Shown here: positions 1 to 6,760 of the stretch, one piece after another
Layout: every line of letters starts with the position of its first letter
Position numbering within the stretch: the stretch's first letter is position 1
Virus record (IMG/VR): IMGVR_UViG_3300030339_000187
Location: 1-29,235 of that record
Source of the DNA: a virus
DNA: 29,235 nt
Reading direction: 5' to 3' (one strand)
Translations under genes and position numbers: made by a program
The notes under the pieces: generated by a model
What the model was told of the DNA's origin: nothing
Databases searched by the model: none
Seen by the model: only the letters and a program-made list of their open reading frames with translations

Positions 1-51
1 CGCCGCAAGCGAACCGCAGCGTCTTTCAACCTCCGGAAGTACCTTTTTTCA

Positions 52-570
52 TCACAAAGCAGACACAATCAAGCCTGCTACTGTCCAAAATAGCCCGATA
101 TCCCTATCAAATCCTTTGATATCCTCTGCATATTGCTGTGCCTTATCATTAAGTAAGATAGCCTGTGATACATAACCCTTGTGCTTATTAACCACATCAA
201 GTAGCTTAGATGCCACTGATATGTCCCCGTTAGTCATAGCCGTTGAATAGGCAAAGCATATATCCTGATTAACCTTGGTCACATATTCAAGGAGCTTTGC
301 AAACATCTCCACAATACTACCGTACTGCGCTGAATCTTCTAAGACAGCCGGTCTATATACATCCTCATTGAATTCAAGCAGGGGTTCTGCCAGATCATCT
401 GCAATAAGGGGGTATTGATGTGCAAACCCTTGGTGTATGTACTGCACTGTATTGGTCATAACGAACTTAGTGGATGATACATAGTACATACGGTCTATTA
501 ATGCATTGGCCTGAAATGCGCTTGCTATAGCCGTCATTACAGCGCCTTTGGTTTTAGGGGATACTAACAT
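52..570 (-). CDS. Hypothetical all-helical protein (172 aa)
   Basis: I do not recognise the family. The 172-residue protein looks almost entirely alpha-helical, with two long helical stretches (about residues 12-50 and 85-150) and a hydrophobic C-terminal end. A four-helix ferritin-like bundle is possible because His and Glu recur in the first helices (His near residues 45 and 50), but no clear ExxH pair is seen. The ATG follows GGAAGG by about 11 bases. The start overlaps the end of the upstream 70-residue gene by 17 bases, so the two are probably translationally coupled. The pair lies downstream of a minus-strand terminator, apart from the early operon, and probably belongs to late or accessory expression. 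Confidence 0.6.
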   Translation of the reverse strand: MLVSPKTKGAVMTAIASAFQANALIDRMYYVSSTKFVMTNTVQYIHQGFAHQYPLIADDLAEPLLEFNEDVYRPAVLEDSAQYGSIVEMFAKLLEYVTKVNQDICFAYSTAMTNGDISVASKLLDVVNKHKGYVSQAILLNDKAQQYAEDIKGFDRDIGLFWTVAGLIVSAL

Positions 571-766
571 GATGTATCAATCCTTCCTTGTTAATAACTG
601 AGATAAGCCGCTCTATAAGTAGCTTTGAAAAACCGTTATTAGTTCCTTGCTGAATATATTCACGCTCATCTCCCCCAGTGAACAATAGTATTTTACTGTT
701 CTGAATGTCCAAACCGGGAGCTAATTTATCCAGCGCTGCTATTTGAACCGGTTGATTATCTGACAT
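554..766 (-). CDS. Hypothetical small phage protein (70 aa)
   Basis: Unrecognised 70-residue protein starting MSDNQPVQIAALDKL. A longer frame runs upstream to 865, but I chose the ATG at 766 because AAAGGA sits 8 bases before it, and the longer frame would read through the terminator at 792-817 and the promoter of the divergent lipoprotein gene. No membrane segment or known motif; a mixed alpha/beta fold is likely. It is coupled to the next gene, whose start lies inside its last codons. Confidence 0.6.
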   Translation of the reverse strand: MSDNQPVQIAALDKLAPGLDIQNSKILLFTGGDEREYIQQGTNNGFSKLLIERLISVINKEGLIHHVSIP

Positions 767-791
767 TAAAAACATCCTTTCTTTTAGGTAT

Positions 792-817
792 AAAAAATCC
801 GCCCTATAAAGGACGGA
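792..817 (-). terminator. Rho-independent terminator, minus strand
   Basis: The minus strand reads TCCGTCC, a six-base loop, GGGCGGA and then six Ts. The 7-bp stem includes one G-U pair. It would stop minus-strand transcription arriving from the right before it reaches the 70 aa/172 aa gene pair. No obvious promoter follows it for that pair, so those genes may depend on read-through or antitermination. Confidence 0.75.
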
Positions 818-821
818 AATG

Positions 822-850
822 TTGACATATTCTACTAAAAGATATAAAAT
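822..850 (+). promoter_or_regulatory. Promoter of the lipoprotein gene
   Basis: A perfect -35 TTGACA (822-827), a 17-bp spacer and -10 TAAAAT (845-850) precede the plus-strand lipoprotein gene. The ribosome site AAAGGGAT (868-875) follows. A self-contained promoter on a gene opposite to its neighbours is typical of phage moron cassettes. Confidence 0.75.
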
Positions 851-881
851 ATGAGTAAATAACAAATAAAGGGATGAAATT

Positions 882-1313
882 ATGAAAAAATTCGGAATTT
901 TACTAGTGGTGCTTATTGCGTCATGTTTTTTAAGTTCTTGTGAAGATTTTACGGCATCATCATCCTACAGCATTGATTACTCTTCTTTGTACGCAATGGT
1001 ATCTGGAGACTCATCGTCAAGTCCTGAAACATCGTCAGAGAATGTTAGCAGTTCATATCAGGTAAGTTCAGACTTCACACCTTCAACTCCAAGTAAATAT
1101 GTTGCTTCGTCTGATGTAGAAAGCTCCATAAGCCAGACCGTTAACAACGATAAGGAAGATAATAAGTCAACAATAGTCTACATCACAAAAACCGGTGAAA
1201 AATATCATCGCTCAGGATGCCGTTATTTAAGTCGAAGCAAGATTGCAATAGAACTTGGCGATGCAAAAAGCCAAGGGTACGCTCCTTGCAGTGTATGTGA
1301 TCCACCACAATGA
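882..1313 (+). CDS. Lipoprotein with C-terminal Ada-like His/Cys motif (moron)
   Basis: Predicted surface lipoprotein of 143 residues. Residues 1-20 form a lipoprotein signal peptide (MKK, hydrophobic stretch, lipobox LSSC with Cys20 as the lipidated residue). Residues 24-92 are a Ser/Thr-rich linker suited to crossing the cell wall. The last 45 residues carry His109, Cys113, Cys136 and Cys139 in a YHRSGCRYL ... CSVC layout, resembling the small Ada-like zinc modules found at the C-termini of secreted nucleases and lipoproteins of Gram-positives. It has its own promoter and terminator and faces opposite to the flanking genes, so expression from the lysogen is plausible. Role unknown; exclusion of other phages or host surface alteration are inferences only. 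Confidence 0.8.
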   Translation: MKKFGILLVVLIASCFLSSCEDFTASSSYSIDYSSLYAMVSGDSSSSPETSSENVSSSYQVSSDFTPSTPSKYVASSDVESSISQTVNNDKEDNKSTIVYITKTGEKYHRSGCRYLSRSKIAIELGDAKSQGYAPCSVCDPPQ

Positions 1314-1323
1314 TATAGAATTA

Positions 1324-1354
1324 CCCCGTCTGAATAAGGCGGGGCTTTAGTTTT
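1324..1354 (+). terminator. Rho-independent terminator of the lipoprotein gene
   Basis: CCCCGTC, loop TGAATAA, GGCGGGG, then CTTTAGTTTT, beginning 11 bases after the lipoprotein stop codon. It closes the one-gene cassette. Confidence 0.75.
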
Positions 1355-1374
1355 ATTAATAAATTGTTTGGTTA

Positions 1375-1920
1375 TTATCTGTTTTTAATATAATAGTAAT
1401 TGTTCACATATCCTTCTGATGAATTTTCTGAATCACAATTTATTAAACCGTCTTTGAGCAATTTGTTTATTTCAACAAGCACTTTTGTTTGAGGGACTCC
1501 AGTGATATGAGAAGATATTTCGCCAAGGGATATTTTAAATTTTGAATTTCTTAAATCTCGAAGTATTTTCTCCCTTAAATCACCCGTGAATCTCGAAGAA
1601 ACGGTTTCTAATATTAAGCTTAATAGCATTAATAACCCATCGTTTTCATTTTCCAACGCCATTTTGCGAACAACATCATGGTTTCTTGTAATCTGGCTAT
1701 TATCTCTAAATATCTCGTTCCAATCTTCAAGATTATACATGCTTTCATGCGTTATTGAAAAAAACTCTTCTCCGTACTTGGAAAATAAATAATCAAGGGT
1801 TTTACCGCTCTCGAATACTTTAATTAATTCATCAACGTTTTCTGTGTAACCCTTAGATATGAGATGCAGCACTTCATATCCGAGCAGTTCTAACCTGTCA
1901 GCCCATTCAAAAGCACCCAC
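1375..1920 (-). CDS. Hypothetical protein with C-terminal winged-helix domain
   Basis: 181 residues. The N-terminal two thirds is helical and unrecognised. The last 60-65 residues look like a winged helix-turn-helix: a helix, then ISLGEISSHITGVPQTKVL as the turn and recognition helix, then a beta-wing (DGLINCDSENSSEGYVNNYYYI). A GTG at 1929 also opens the frame, but it lies inside the ribosome site AAGGAG; the GTG at 1920 is 8 bases downstream and is the better start. It lies after the terminator at 2040-2066 and could be a transcription regulator. Target unknown. Confidence 0.6.
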   Translation of the reverse strand: MGAFEWADRLELLGYEVLHLISKGYTENVDELIKVFESGKTLDYLFSKYGEEFFSITHESMYNLEDWNEIFRDNSQITRNHDVVRKMALENENDGLLMLLSLILETVSSRFTGDLREKILRDLRNSKFKISLGEISSHITGVPQTKVLVEINKLLKDGLINCDSENSSEGYVNNYYYIKNR

Positions 1921-2039
1921 ATGAATCACTCCTTATATATGCATTTACCTCATGTTACCACATATTAGGACAAGTTACAATGCATTTCTAAAATTTTTAC
2001 CGCGTCCCCACCCCTGACTTTATCCGGTAATACCCCAAC

Positions 2040-2066
2040 AAAAAGAGCTGGTATTTACCCAGCTCT
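2040..2066 (-). terminator. Strong intrinsic terminator after the early operon
   Basis: On the minus strand AGAGCTGG, a 7-base loop and the perfect complement CCAGCTCT are followed by TTTTT. It begins about 11 bases after the start point expected for the -10 element at 2084-2089, and about 50 bases after the stop of the late-regulator-like gene. Confidence 0.85.
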
Positions 2067-2083
2067 CATTTGTCCACAGTAAT

Positions 2084-2092
2084 ATTATAGCA
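2084..2092 (-). promoter_or_regulatory. Extended -10 promoter just upstream of a terminator
   Basis: Minus-strand TGCTATAAT is a perfect -10 with an extended TGn element; no good -35 is visible at 16-18 bp. Transcription would start near 2077 and meet the terminator at 2040-2066 almost at once. This arrangement resembles a late promoter with an early terminator that is overcome by antitermination. Confidence 0.4.
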
Positions 2093-2118
2093 CTTGATTT
2101 TTCTACTTACACACAACT

Positions 2119-2574
2119 TTAAATCATACTCAGATTATTAGCAACGTACCAGAGGAAGCGGCAGCGCCAGCGGGAATAGGTGTTGGGGTGGGCATTGTAT
2201 GGTTGAAAACTACCCCGCTCTAAAACACTTGTCATTACACCTCTGCGATATTCACTTGGTATCATCGTTAACGCCTGTTCTATCGCCTCGCACCTTTTAC
2301 TTAACGCCTCTATACGCATCGCCTTCTCCTCTGTTGGATTACCTGGTGTAGAACCGTGCCCATAGTAAAACCGGCACTGATCTGCTGTTGGATCTTCGGG
2401 CGTTGCTGTAATTGCAGAGTCGGTATATGTAGAAAAGGTGGTGGCGCTTTCGTGCGGTATTTCGGAAATCTGTTTTTTCATCCGATCATAACCTCTAACC
2501 GCATAGATTGCTTGCATATAAATATCATCCGGTAATTTATATGGATTGTTTTTTTGCAGTTGATAAAATTGCAT
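2119..2574 (-). CDS. Putative late-transcription regulator (RinA/ArpU-like position)
   Basis: 151 residues. The C-terminal part (about residues 105-150; IPSEYRRGVMTSVLERG, then HPNTYSRWRCRFLWYVANNL) resembles the C-terminal helix-turn-helix-like segment of small proteins that end the early operon in many Firmicutes phages and act as late regulators of the RinA/ArpU/sigma-like kind. The N-terminus (NPYKLPDDIYMQAIYAVRGYDRM) also fits that type. It is the last gene of the early operon and lies directly before a promoter/terminator pair, which supports a role in switching on late genes. The start follows GAGGGG and comes one base after the upstream stop. The family assignment rests on pattern memory only. 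Confidence 0.6.
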   Translation of the reverse strand: MQFYQLQKNNPYKLPDDIYMQAIYAVRGYDRMKKQISEIPHESATTFSTYTDSAITATPEDPTADQCRFYYGHGSTPGNPTEEKAMRIEALSKRCEAIEQALTMIPSEYRRGVMTSVLERGSFQPYNAHPNTYSRWRCRFLWYVANNLSMI

Positions 2575-2575
2575 C

Positions 2576-2902
2576 TTATTCCCCTCTCTCTGGTATCTTC
2601 CCCATCTTCCTCAACCTCCATATCACACAATTAACCGATTGCTCCGTTCTCCCAATCATCGAGGCAATGCCGGCAACGGATATCTTGCCATGATAAGCAA
2701 TAATCTTCTCGATCTGCTCACGGGTGTATCTGGCTGACTTCTGATCTACTGGGGCAGGAGGCTTGTCCTTCAGCAAAACAAGATAAGGGCAGTCATACGG
2801 TCCGACGCATACCGGACCATCTATCAGGTAAAGGCATTTACCTGGGTATTCACAGCCTAGTGGAGGACGGGGTTGTCCGGGATACAGGATGAAGGGGTTC
2901 AT
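2576..2902 (-). CDS. HTH protein with N-terminal four-cysteine motif
   Basis: 108 residues. Residues 55-103 (YTREQIEKIIAYHGKISVAG through SVNCVIWRLRKMG) form a helix-turn-helix of the type found in phage regulators. The N-terminus holds four Cys at positions 17, 23, 32 and 38 (C-x5-C-x8-C-x5-C), a possible metal site. Next gene starts one base after its stop, so it is co-transcribed with the putative late regulator. Probably a DNA-binding regulator; exact role unknown. The start ATG follows GGAGG, and the first four bases overlap the upstream gene (ATGA). Confidence 0.6.
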   Translation of the reverse strand: MNPFILYPGQPRPPLGCEYPGKCLYLIDGPVCVGPYDCPYLVLLKDKPPAPVDQKSARYTREQIEKIIAYHGKISVAGIASMIGRTEQSVNCVIWRLRKMGKIPERGE

Positions 2903-3084
2903 GGACGGGCCTCCAATCTATTCGCGAACATCCAAGATATCACGGCGCATGCTATTGAGTCCGCTAAACTTGGTTGAACCTTGCCGAGTTCCAAAATGTC
3001 GGCGAACTGCCATATAAGGCTAATTATTACGAATAATCCAGAAAATAATATCACCCACTTCAAACTCTTATGTAGGTTAATCAT
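2899..3084 (-). CDS. Small membrane protein (61 aa)
   Basis: 61 residues with one clear transmembrane helix (about residues 9-27, WVILFSGLFVIISLIWQF) and a second weaker hydrophobic segment (about 42-54). Start follows AAGGAGG and overlaps the upstream stop (ATGA). It ends in EARP, as does the upstream gene, because the same ribosome-site sequence is reused at both junctions. Function unknown. Confidence 0.6.
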   Translation of the reverse strand: MINLHKSLKWVILFSGLFVIISLIWQFADILELGKVQPSLADSIACAVISWMFANRLEARP

Positions 3085-3443
3085 GGGCGGGCCTCCTTGG
3101 GTGGATTAAATGTTTCGAAACAGTATTGATATTCATCAGCGTCAACAAGAACAGTATCTTTATTTTTCCACCTTCGGCAAAGTTGGGCAACCATTGTGAC
3201 AGGCTCGTCGCACTTAATATCTCCGTTACCGTATGAATTTTGAAAATCAGCGAGTGAATATAATTCGCATGTTTTAAAATCGTCTGTATACCCAGCAAAG
3301 CAGCGTTCGCCATTATCCTCGGTTCTTTTGGTACCCCAAAGCGTATATCTCCCGACTTTCGGCTCTGATGGGCAATTTTGCAACCCTCTCTGCGAGTGTT
3401 TGATGCTAATAGCTATGTATTTTCTTTTGTTAACGTCAATCAT
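3081..3443 (-). CDS. Hypothetical phage protein (120 aa)
   Basis: 120 residues, mixed alpha/beta, with six Cys but no recognisable metal motif. I do not recognise the family. GAGGAGG precedes the ATG, and both ends overlap their neighbours by four bases, so it is an internal gene of the early operon. Confidence 0.55.
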   Translation of the reverse strand: MIDVNKRKYIAISIKHSQRGLQNCPSEPKVGRYTLWGTKRTEDNGERCFAGYTDDFKTCELYSLADFQNSYGNGDIKCDEPVTMVAQLCRRWKNKDTVLVDADEYQYCFETFNPPKEARP

Positions 3444-3688
3444 TTCTGCGCCTCCTCGTGCTCATGCCCTAAGCAGCCTTTTTTATAATCAAAATTGTCG
3501 CAATCAGTCATCGGGATAACCTCATGACCCTTTGCCAATTCATCCATAAAAAACTCCCTCACTTGATCGGCGGTTTGCAGGCGGACGCCATCAATTGTGA
3601 TACTCGGAGCCATACGCCTCAATTCAACCTTACTCATGCTTAACGCGCCTCTTACGCTCATGCTCATGTGGATTGTTTTATAACTCAT
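3440..3688 (-). CDS. Hypothetical phage protein (82 aa)
   Basis: 82 residues. The middle (LSMSKVELRRMAPSITIDG, then TADQVREFFMDELAKGHEV) and a Cys/Asp-rich tail (TDCDNFDYKKGCLGHEH) resemble a small conserved protein of Firmicutes phages without known function. The Cys/His tail (C63, C71, H74, H76 region) may bind a metal. Starts and ends with ATGA overlaps; ribosome site GGAGAAG. Confidence 0.55.
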   Translation of the reverse strand: MSYKTIHMSMSVRGALSMSKVELRRMAPSITIDGVRLQTADQVREFFMDELAKGHEVIPMTDCDNFDYKKGCLGHEHEEAQK

Positions 3689-3999
3689 GGCTTCTTCTCC
3701 TTCTCCACCATCGCCTTATAACACATCGCGGCAACCTGTACCCATTCAGCGGCGGCGTGCTCAGCGATCTCTTGCATTGTCGAAAGCATCGGATTTTTAT
3801 AAACATTTGATTTAATGCACTTCCAAAACAATGCTAAGCATTCGTTGAATCGTTCGCTGTCCTCTTGCGCCTCTTCAAACTCTTCCAATATCACCGAATA
3901 ACTCTCATGAGGGCTGTTGTTGGTAGGGCCGAATTTATCGGCGGCGCGGTCGTATTCTTGTTCAGCAAGTTTATGTACATCAAGCAATAAATTTTTCAC
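3685..3999 (-). CDS. MazG-like all-alpha protein
   Basis: 104 residues, all-helical. HESYSVILEEFEEAQED (about residues 31-47) followed by AAAEWVQVAAMCYKAM resembles the EExxE helix and second helix of the MazG/all-alpha NTP pyrophosphatase fold, which is common in phage genomes where it may clean up or adjust nucleotide pools. The complete catalytic ExxE/ExxD set is not certain, so activity is not assured. GTG start with GGAGG seven bases upstream; the GTGA overlaps the upstream stop. Confidence 0.5.
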   Translation of the reverse strand: MKNLLLDVHKLAEQEYDRAADKFGPTNNSPHESYSVILEEFEEAQEDSERFNECLALFWKCIKSNVYKNPMLSTMQEIAEHAAAEWVQVAAMCYKAMVEKEKKP

Positions 4000-4205
4000 T
4001 TTGATGCCTCCAATTCTGCGGAGTCTCCCAAAGTATAAGCATCCGTCAATTCCGTGTATTCCTTGCTGTTAATTTCTCTAACAGCACCTTTTTGCTTAAA
4101 ATGATCGCGTATTCTTTCGGGCGTTGCTAGTGCAGCGGCGGAACCCGATTCTACAACCACGCATAATGTGACCTTTGCATCTGGAAAATCAAAGTAACGG
4201 TTCAT
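3996..4205 (-). CDS. Hypothetical small protein (69 aa)
   Basis: Unrecognised 69-residue protein, probably alpha/beta, with N-terminal FDFPDAKVTLCVVVES. Ribosome site AAGGAGG lies seven bases before the ATG. Its upstream side is the divergent promoter of the plus-strand membrane protein gene, so minus-strand transcription continues past that small plus-strand cassette. Confidence 0.5.
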   Translation of the reverse strand: MNRYFDFPDAKVTLCVVVESGSAAALATPERIRDHFKQKGAVREINSKEYTELTDAYTLGDSAELEASK

Positions 4206-4217
4206 TTTGTTTCCTCC

Positions 4218-4245
4218 TTGATATTTTGTTGTGATATGGTATAAT
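4218..4245 (+). promoter_or_regulatory. Promoter of the plus-strand membrane protein gene
   Basis: TTGATA (4218-4223), 16-bp spacer, perfect TATAAT (4240-4245). The -35 touches the ribosome site of the divergent gene. The sequence from -35 to -10 resembles the promoter at 19081-19109 (shared TTGATATTT and TGTTGTG). Confidence 0.75.
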
Positions 4246-4269
4246 ATAGAATTAAGAGGGGTGAATTGT

Positions 4270-4500
4270 ATGGGTACGTTTGATTTTGATTTGAGTAAAA
4301 TGATATGGGATGCTTTTCTTAATGCATTACATATTTTATCGCCATATATTTATAATATTGTCTTTGAAAATGTAATAACAAAGATTGTTTGTATCATTGG
4401 TGCCGCAATTTTAATGTTATTAGGTTTCAAAAAAAAGAAAGCTTATTTAATAGCTGGATCTATTATTGCGTTATTTCCGCTGTTAACCTATTTTCGCTAA
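4270..4500 (+). CDS. Small two-helix membrane protein (moron)
   Basis: 76 residues from the ATG at 4270, which follows AAGAGGGGTG; a frame from 4231 would begin inside the promoter. Two hydrophobic segments (about residues 32-51 and 56-73) separated by the basic turn GFKKKKA suggest a hairpin in the cytoplasmic membrane. It is the only plus-strand gene within the minus-strand early operon here, AT-rich compared with neighbours, with its own promoter: a moron-type insertion. Function unknown; superinfection exclusion or toxin activity are possibilities, not supported directly. Confidence 0.65.
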   Translation: MGTFDFDLSKMIWDAFLNALHILSPYIYNIVFENVITKIVCIIGAAILMLLGFKKKKAYLIAGSIIALFPLLTYFR

Positions 4501-4502
4501 CG

Positions 4503-4922
4503 CTAGCAGACCTCCTTCGGTGCTTCAGGTAATGGCCGCCAGTGGGTGACGATGATTTCACAGCATTGGTCGTGAGTGTCGTACCATTGCCATTTATTTT
4601 TGCGATATCCAGTGGACACCCATTTATCTTTTTGGTGAGTGCAAAGAACTTCTTGTTTTATACCCGGTAACCACTCTGATATAGGTATCCACCTATCTCG
4701 CTCTTTTAGGGCGGCAAGTTCGGATTTGAGGGAGGTGATTTCTTTGGATTCTGTGCGGGTGTTCCATGCGTCAATCGCTTCTTGCTTTTCATCATATCCA
4801 GTTATTTTTGCACCACAATCACACCATACGCCCCATGTGTCAAATATTGAATCTGGCTTTGCTTTATACGCCGACGCATTGCATTCACCACAAAATGGGC
4901 AAGGTTTCAATTCCATCTTCAT
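4503..4922 (-). CDS. Lar-type restriction alleviation protein fused to DUF551
   Basis: 139 residues with two recognisable parts. Residues 4-58 match the Lar family: LKPCPFCG, then WCDCGA and EAIDAWNTR, a zinc-ribbon-like module named for relief of type I restriction in the Rac prophage. Residues about 80-136 match DUF551 (WIPISEWLP, then VTHWRPLPEAPKE). Fusions or neighbours of these two modules are common in phages. The start directly follows the stop of the HNH-like gene. Protection against host restriction is a family-based inference. Confidence 0.75.
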   Translation of the reverse strand: MKMELKPCPFCGECNASAYKAKPDSIFDTWGVWCDCGAKITGYDEKQEAIDAWNTRTESKEITSLKSELAALKERDRWIPISEWLPGIKQEVLCTHQKDKWVSTGYRKNKWQWYDTHDQCCEIIVTHWRPLPEAPKEVC

Positions 4923-5369
4923 TCATCCCCTTTTATGCTTTGCATTTTGCCTGCTCGTTGGTGTGAATATTGCGTCGCTTGGGTCCCACCCCCTGAATAG
5001 CCTTAGATATATTCTATCTTGATGAATTCCGATAAAATCAGCCCATTGCGCAACGGTTTTTGTATTCCCATCGATTGTAATAAATCTGTTAGCCCTGCAA
5101 TTATTTATTTGTTCTTTTTGCGTTGCCCATCTACAATTTGACGGCTCATATCCCATATTTACATTTATTCTGTCAATTGAGAGGCATTCATCATAGCCGT
5201 TAATAATAGCCCAATTATAAAATCCTTGAAATCCGCTCCACTCCTCGCACACATTTATTCCTCGCCCACCATAGTGCTTATAATTCGGCGCGTTTTTATT
5301 TTGACATCTTTCTTTCATATTTCCCCATATTTTATAAAGCTTTGTGTCGCAACGCCCATGCTTTATCAT
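4923..5369 (-). CDS. HNH/AP2-like phage protein (putative homing endonuclease)
   Basis: 148 residues. The pattern KIWGNMKERCQNKNAPNYKH, YGGRGINVCEEW, LSIDRINVNMGYEPSNCRWA and TQKEQINNCR is characteristic of a large phage family annotated as HNH- or AP2-type DNA-binding/homing endonuclease-like proteins. The C-terminus (about residues 96-137, VAQWADFIGIHQDRIYLRL) looks like a helix-turn-helix for target recognition. Located between two small early genes with minimal spacing. Whether it still cuts DNA cannot be told; it could also be a regulator derived from such an enzyme. Confidence 0.65.
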   Translation of the reverse strand: MIKHGRCDTKLYKIWGNMKERCQNKNAPNYKHYGGRGINVCEEWSGFQGFYNWAIINGYDECLSIDRINVNMGYEPSNCRWATQKEQINNCRANRFITIDGNTKTVAQWADFIGIHQDRIYLRLFRGWDPSDAIFTPTSRQNAKHKRG

Positions 5370-5370
5370 T

Positions 5371-5751
5371 TTAACAATCCCCTTTCGGTTCGATTCCGCG
5401 CCATTCCCAGCTGTCCCAATCTACTGCATCACATCTCTGACATGGTTCGCTTGGAATTGTTCTACCGTGAGCGTCACATTTATAATGCTTGCATACGCCG
5501 CAACCGGCTTCTCTTGCATCCAGCACCGCCGCATCCCGCTCCTTGGTCACGCGGTCGAGTTCCGAGATCAGGAATGGGATGTCAGAGCGTGAGTGGGCGA
5601 TAAAAGTGGCATCATCCCTCTTTCGGGTCATGGCAACGTTAAAACCCGTACCCGACACAACATAAGTTCCGTCTGGTCTATCTGTTTCCCACGGCCCCGG
5701 CGTTGCCCTCTCGCACAGCTCCCTAATTTCCTTGATTCTTTGATTTTCCAT
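5371..5751 (-). CDS. Ead/Ea22-like phage protein
   Basis: 126 residues. LCERATPGPWE followed by DATFIAHSRSDIPFLISELDRV is the hallmark of Ead/Ea22-like phage proteins, of unknown function. The C-terminal part contains a Cys/His cluster (CGVCKHYKC, then CQRC) that could bind zinc. I chose the ATG at 5751 because GGAGG lies nine bases upstream; the frame stays open to 5790. Confidence 0.65.
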   Translation of the reverse strand: MENQRIKEIRELCERATPGPWETDRPDGTYVVSGTGFNVAMTRKRDDATFIAHSRSDIPFLISELDRVTKERDAAVLDAREAGCGVCKHYKCDAHGRTIPSEPCQRCDAVDWDSWEWRGIEPKGDC

Positions 5752-5905
5752 CCTTTTCAACCTCCTCAATTGTTTCAACAAAATGTTCAACCATGGTCTT
5801 ACTATTGCCTTTCAGCCTCTTACCGGCCCTGACGGTATACCCGTTTTTTACGAGGATTGCGGCCACCGTCAGCCGGTCATCCTCCTTGGCAATAAATATT
5901 TTCAT
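5723..5905 (-). CDS. Hypothetical small protein (60 aa)
   Basis: 60 residues starting MKIFIAKEDD; start at 5905 follows GGTGGGG and overlaps the upstream stop as ATGA. A helix-loop pattern (LTVAAILVKNGYTVRAGKR) is similar to small phage proteins of unknown role. Its last 29 bases overlap the next gene. Confidence 0.5.
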   Translation of the reverse strand: MKIFIAKEDDRLTVAAILVKNGYTVRAGKRLKGNSKTMVEHFVETIEEVEKDGKSKNQGN

Positions 5906-6093
5906 AAATCCCCACCATTCAGCCATTCCGTACAAGCCTCATAAGTATCGAATTCTTCCGTCCATGCGTCGCTAGTGCTATTGTCAATCCCTATAAATTT
6001 TCCACGGCTATAAAAGTAAAACAGTCCAATAGGCTTGTAGGTGGCAATGATCGCGTTCGCTTCATGCTGGCTGATGTTTGTTATTAAACTCAT
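5902..6093 (-). CDS. Hypothetical small protein (63 aa)
   Basis: 63 residues. The second ATG (6093) is preferred because GGAAGGG lies seven bases before it. Contains GLFYFYSRGKFIGIDNSTSD, a pattern shared by small early phage proteins without assigned function. Internal gene of the early operon. Confidence 0.5.
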   Translation of the reverse strand: MSLITNISQHEANAIIATYKPIGLFYFYSRGKFIGIDNSTSDAWTEEFDTYEACTEWLNGGDL

Positions 6094-6095
6094 AA

Positions 6096-6419
6096 TCATG
6101 CCCTTCCATCAAATATTTTAATAATTCGCTTGCACAGTTCACACCCCGACTTCTCAACATCAGACTGCAAAGCCCTAATCCGTTGAAACCTCTCTTGCCC
6201 ATCCCGGTACATTTCAAGGGTCTGCTGAGCGGATTTAAACTGGTCCATGATGTGGGCCTTTTCTTTTTTGGCTTGCTCAGTGGTTATATAACCATCCTTG
6301 TGTGAGCGATAGAGCAACCGCAAGGAGAGGAACAGCCATTGTTCCGGGGATGTGAGGCCGGTAGGGAGTTCGGCGCCGGTTGATGCCGTCCGCTCTATTT
6401 CGGCAAGGTCAAATACCAT
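6096..6419 (-). CDS. Hypothetical phage protein with helical core (107 aa)
   Basis: 107 residues, mostly helical with a predicted coiled-coil stretch (about residues 45-85, TTEQAKKEKAHIMDQFKSAQ onward). LTSPEQWLFLSLRLLYRSHK followed by GYITTEQAKKEK is typical of a small early protein in Firmicutes phages, function unknown. Start at 6419 follows GGAAGGTGATCGA and overlaps the end of the nuclease gene by 25 bases. Confidence 0.55.
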   Translation of the reverse strand: MVFDLAEIERTASTGAELPTGLTSPEQWLFLSLRLLYRSHKDGYITTEQAKKEKAHIMDQFKSAQQTLEMYRDGQERFQRIRALQSDVEKSGCELCKRIIKIFDGRA

Positions 6420-6760
6420 TCGATCACCTTCCTCGCGCTGTCCCAGCCATGTGCGACCGTAGCATAATTTCCTTGCGCATTTAACTCTTCTCTCCACCAA
6501 ATTTGTTCCGGAGACTCTTCTCCATCCTCTGTTTTCATTTCGATGTAGAGGCTGTGATATTTTCCACGAGCGACCGGAAGGTGAAGGTCTGGGACTCCTT
6601 TTTTAAGCCCTTGCTGTTGTAAGTGCTTCGCCTCGATTGGGTCACGCTTGCCGCCGTTGGGAATGTGGTGTAAAAGCTTTAATTCGGGGTACTGCTGGCG
6701 GACGGGAACGGACAGCGCCCATTTGAAGAGGGCGGACTGGTGTTGGGATTCGGTGGCCAT
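6395..6760 (-). CDS. VRR-NUC domain nuclease
   Basis: 121 residues, one VRR-NUC domain (PD-(D/E)XK fold). Visible motifs: N-terminal ESQHQSALFKWA, PNGGKR, then GVPDLHLP (metal-binding Asp) and YIEMKTEDG (catalytic E-x-K). Stand-alone VRR-NUC proteins are common in phage replication regions and are thought to act on branched or flapped DNA. Start ATG overlaps the upstream stop (TAATG) with GGAGGG upstream. Confidence 0.85.
   Translation of the reverse strand: MATESQHQSALFKWALSVPVRQQYPELKLLHHIPNGGKRDPIEAKHLQQQGLKKGVPDLHLPVARGKYHSLYIEMKTEDGEESPEQIWWREELNAQGNYATVAHGWDSARKVIEWYLTLPK

Noticed and set aside
1-51. Start of another minus-strand gene at the left edge
   Set aside because: A GGAGG lies on the minus strand at about 30-34, but the nearest start codon touches it and the remaining sequence is too short to judge.
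767-865. N-terminal extension of the 70-residue protein (to 103 residues)
   Set aside because: It would read through the minus-strand terminator and the divergent promoter, and the internal ATG has a good ribosome site.
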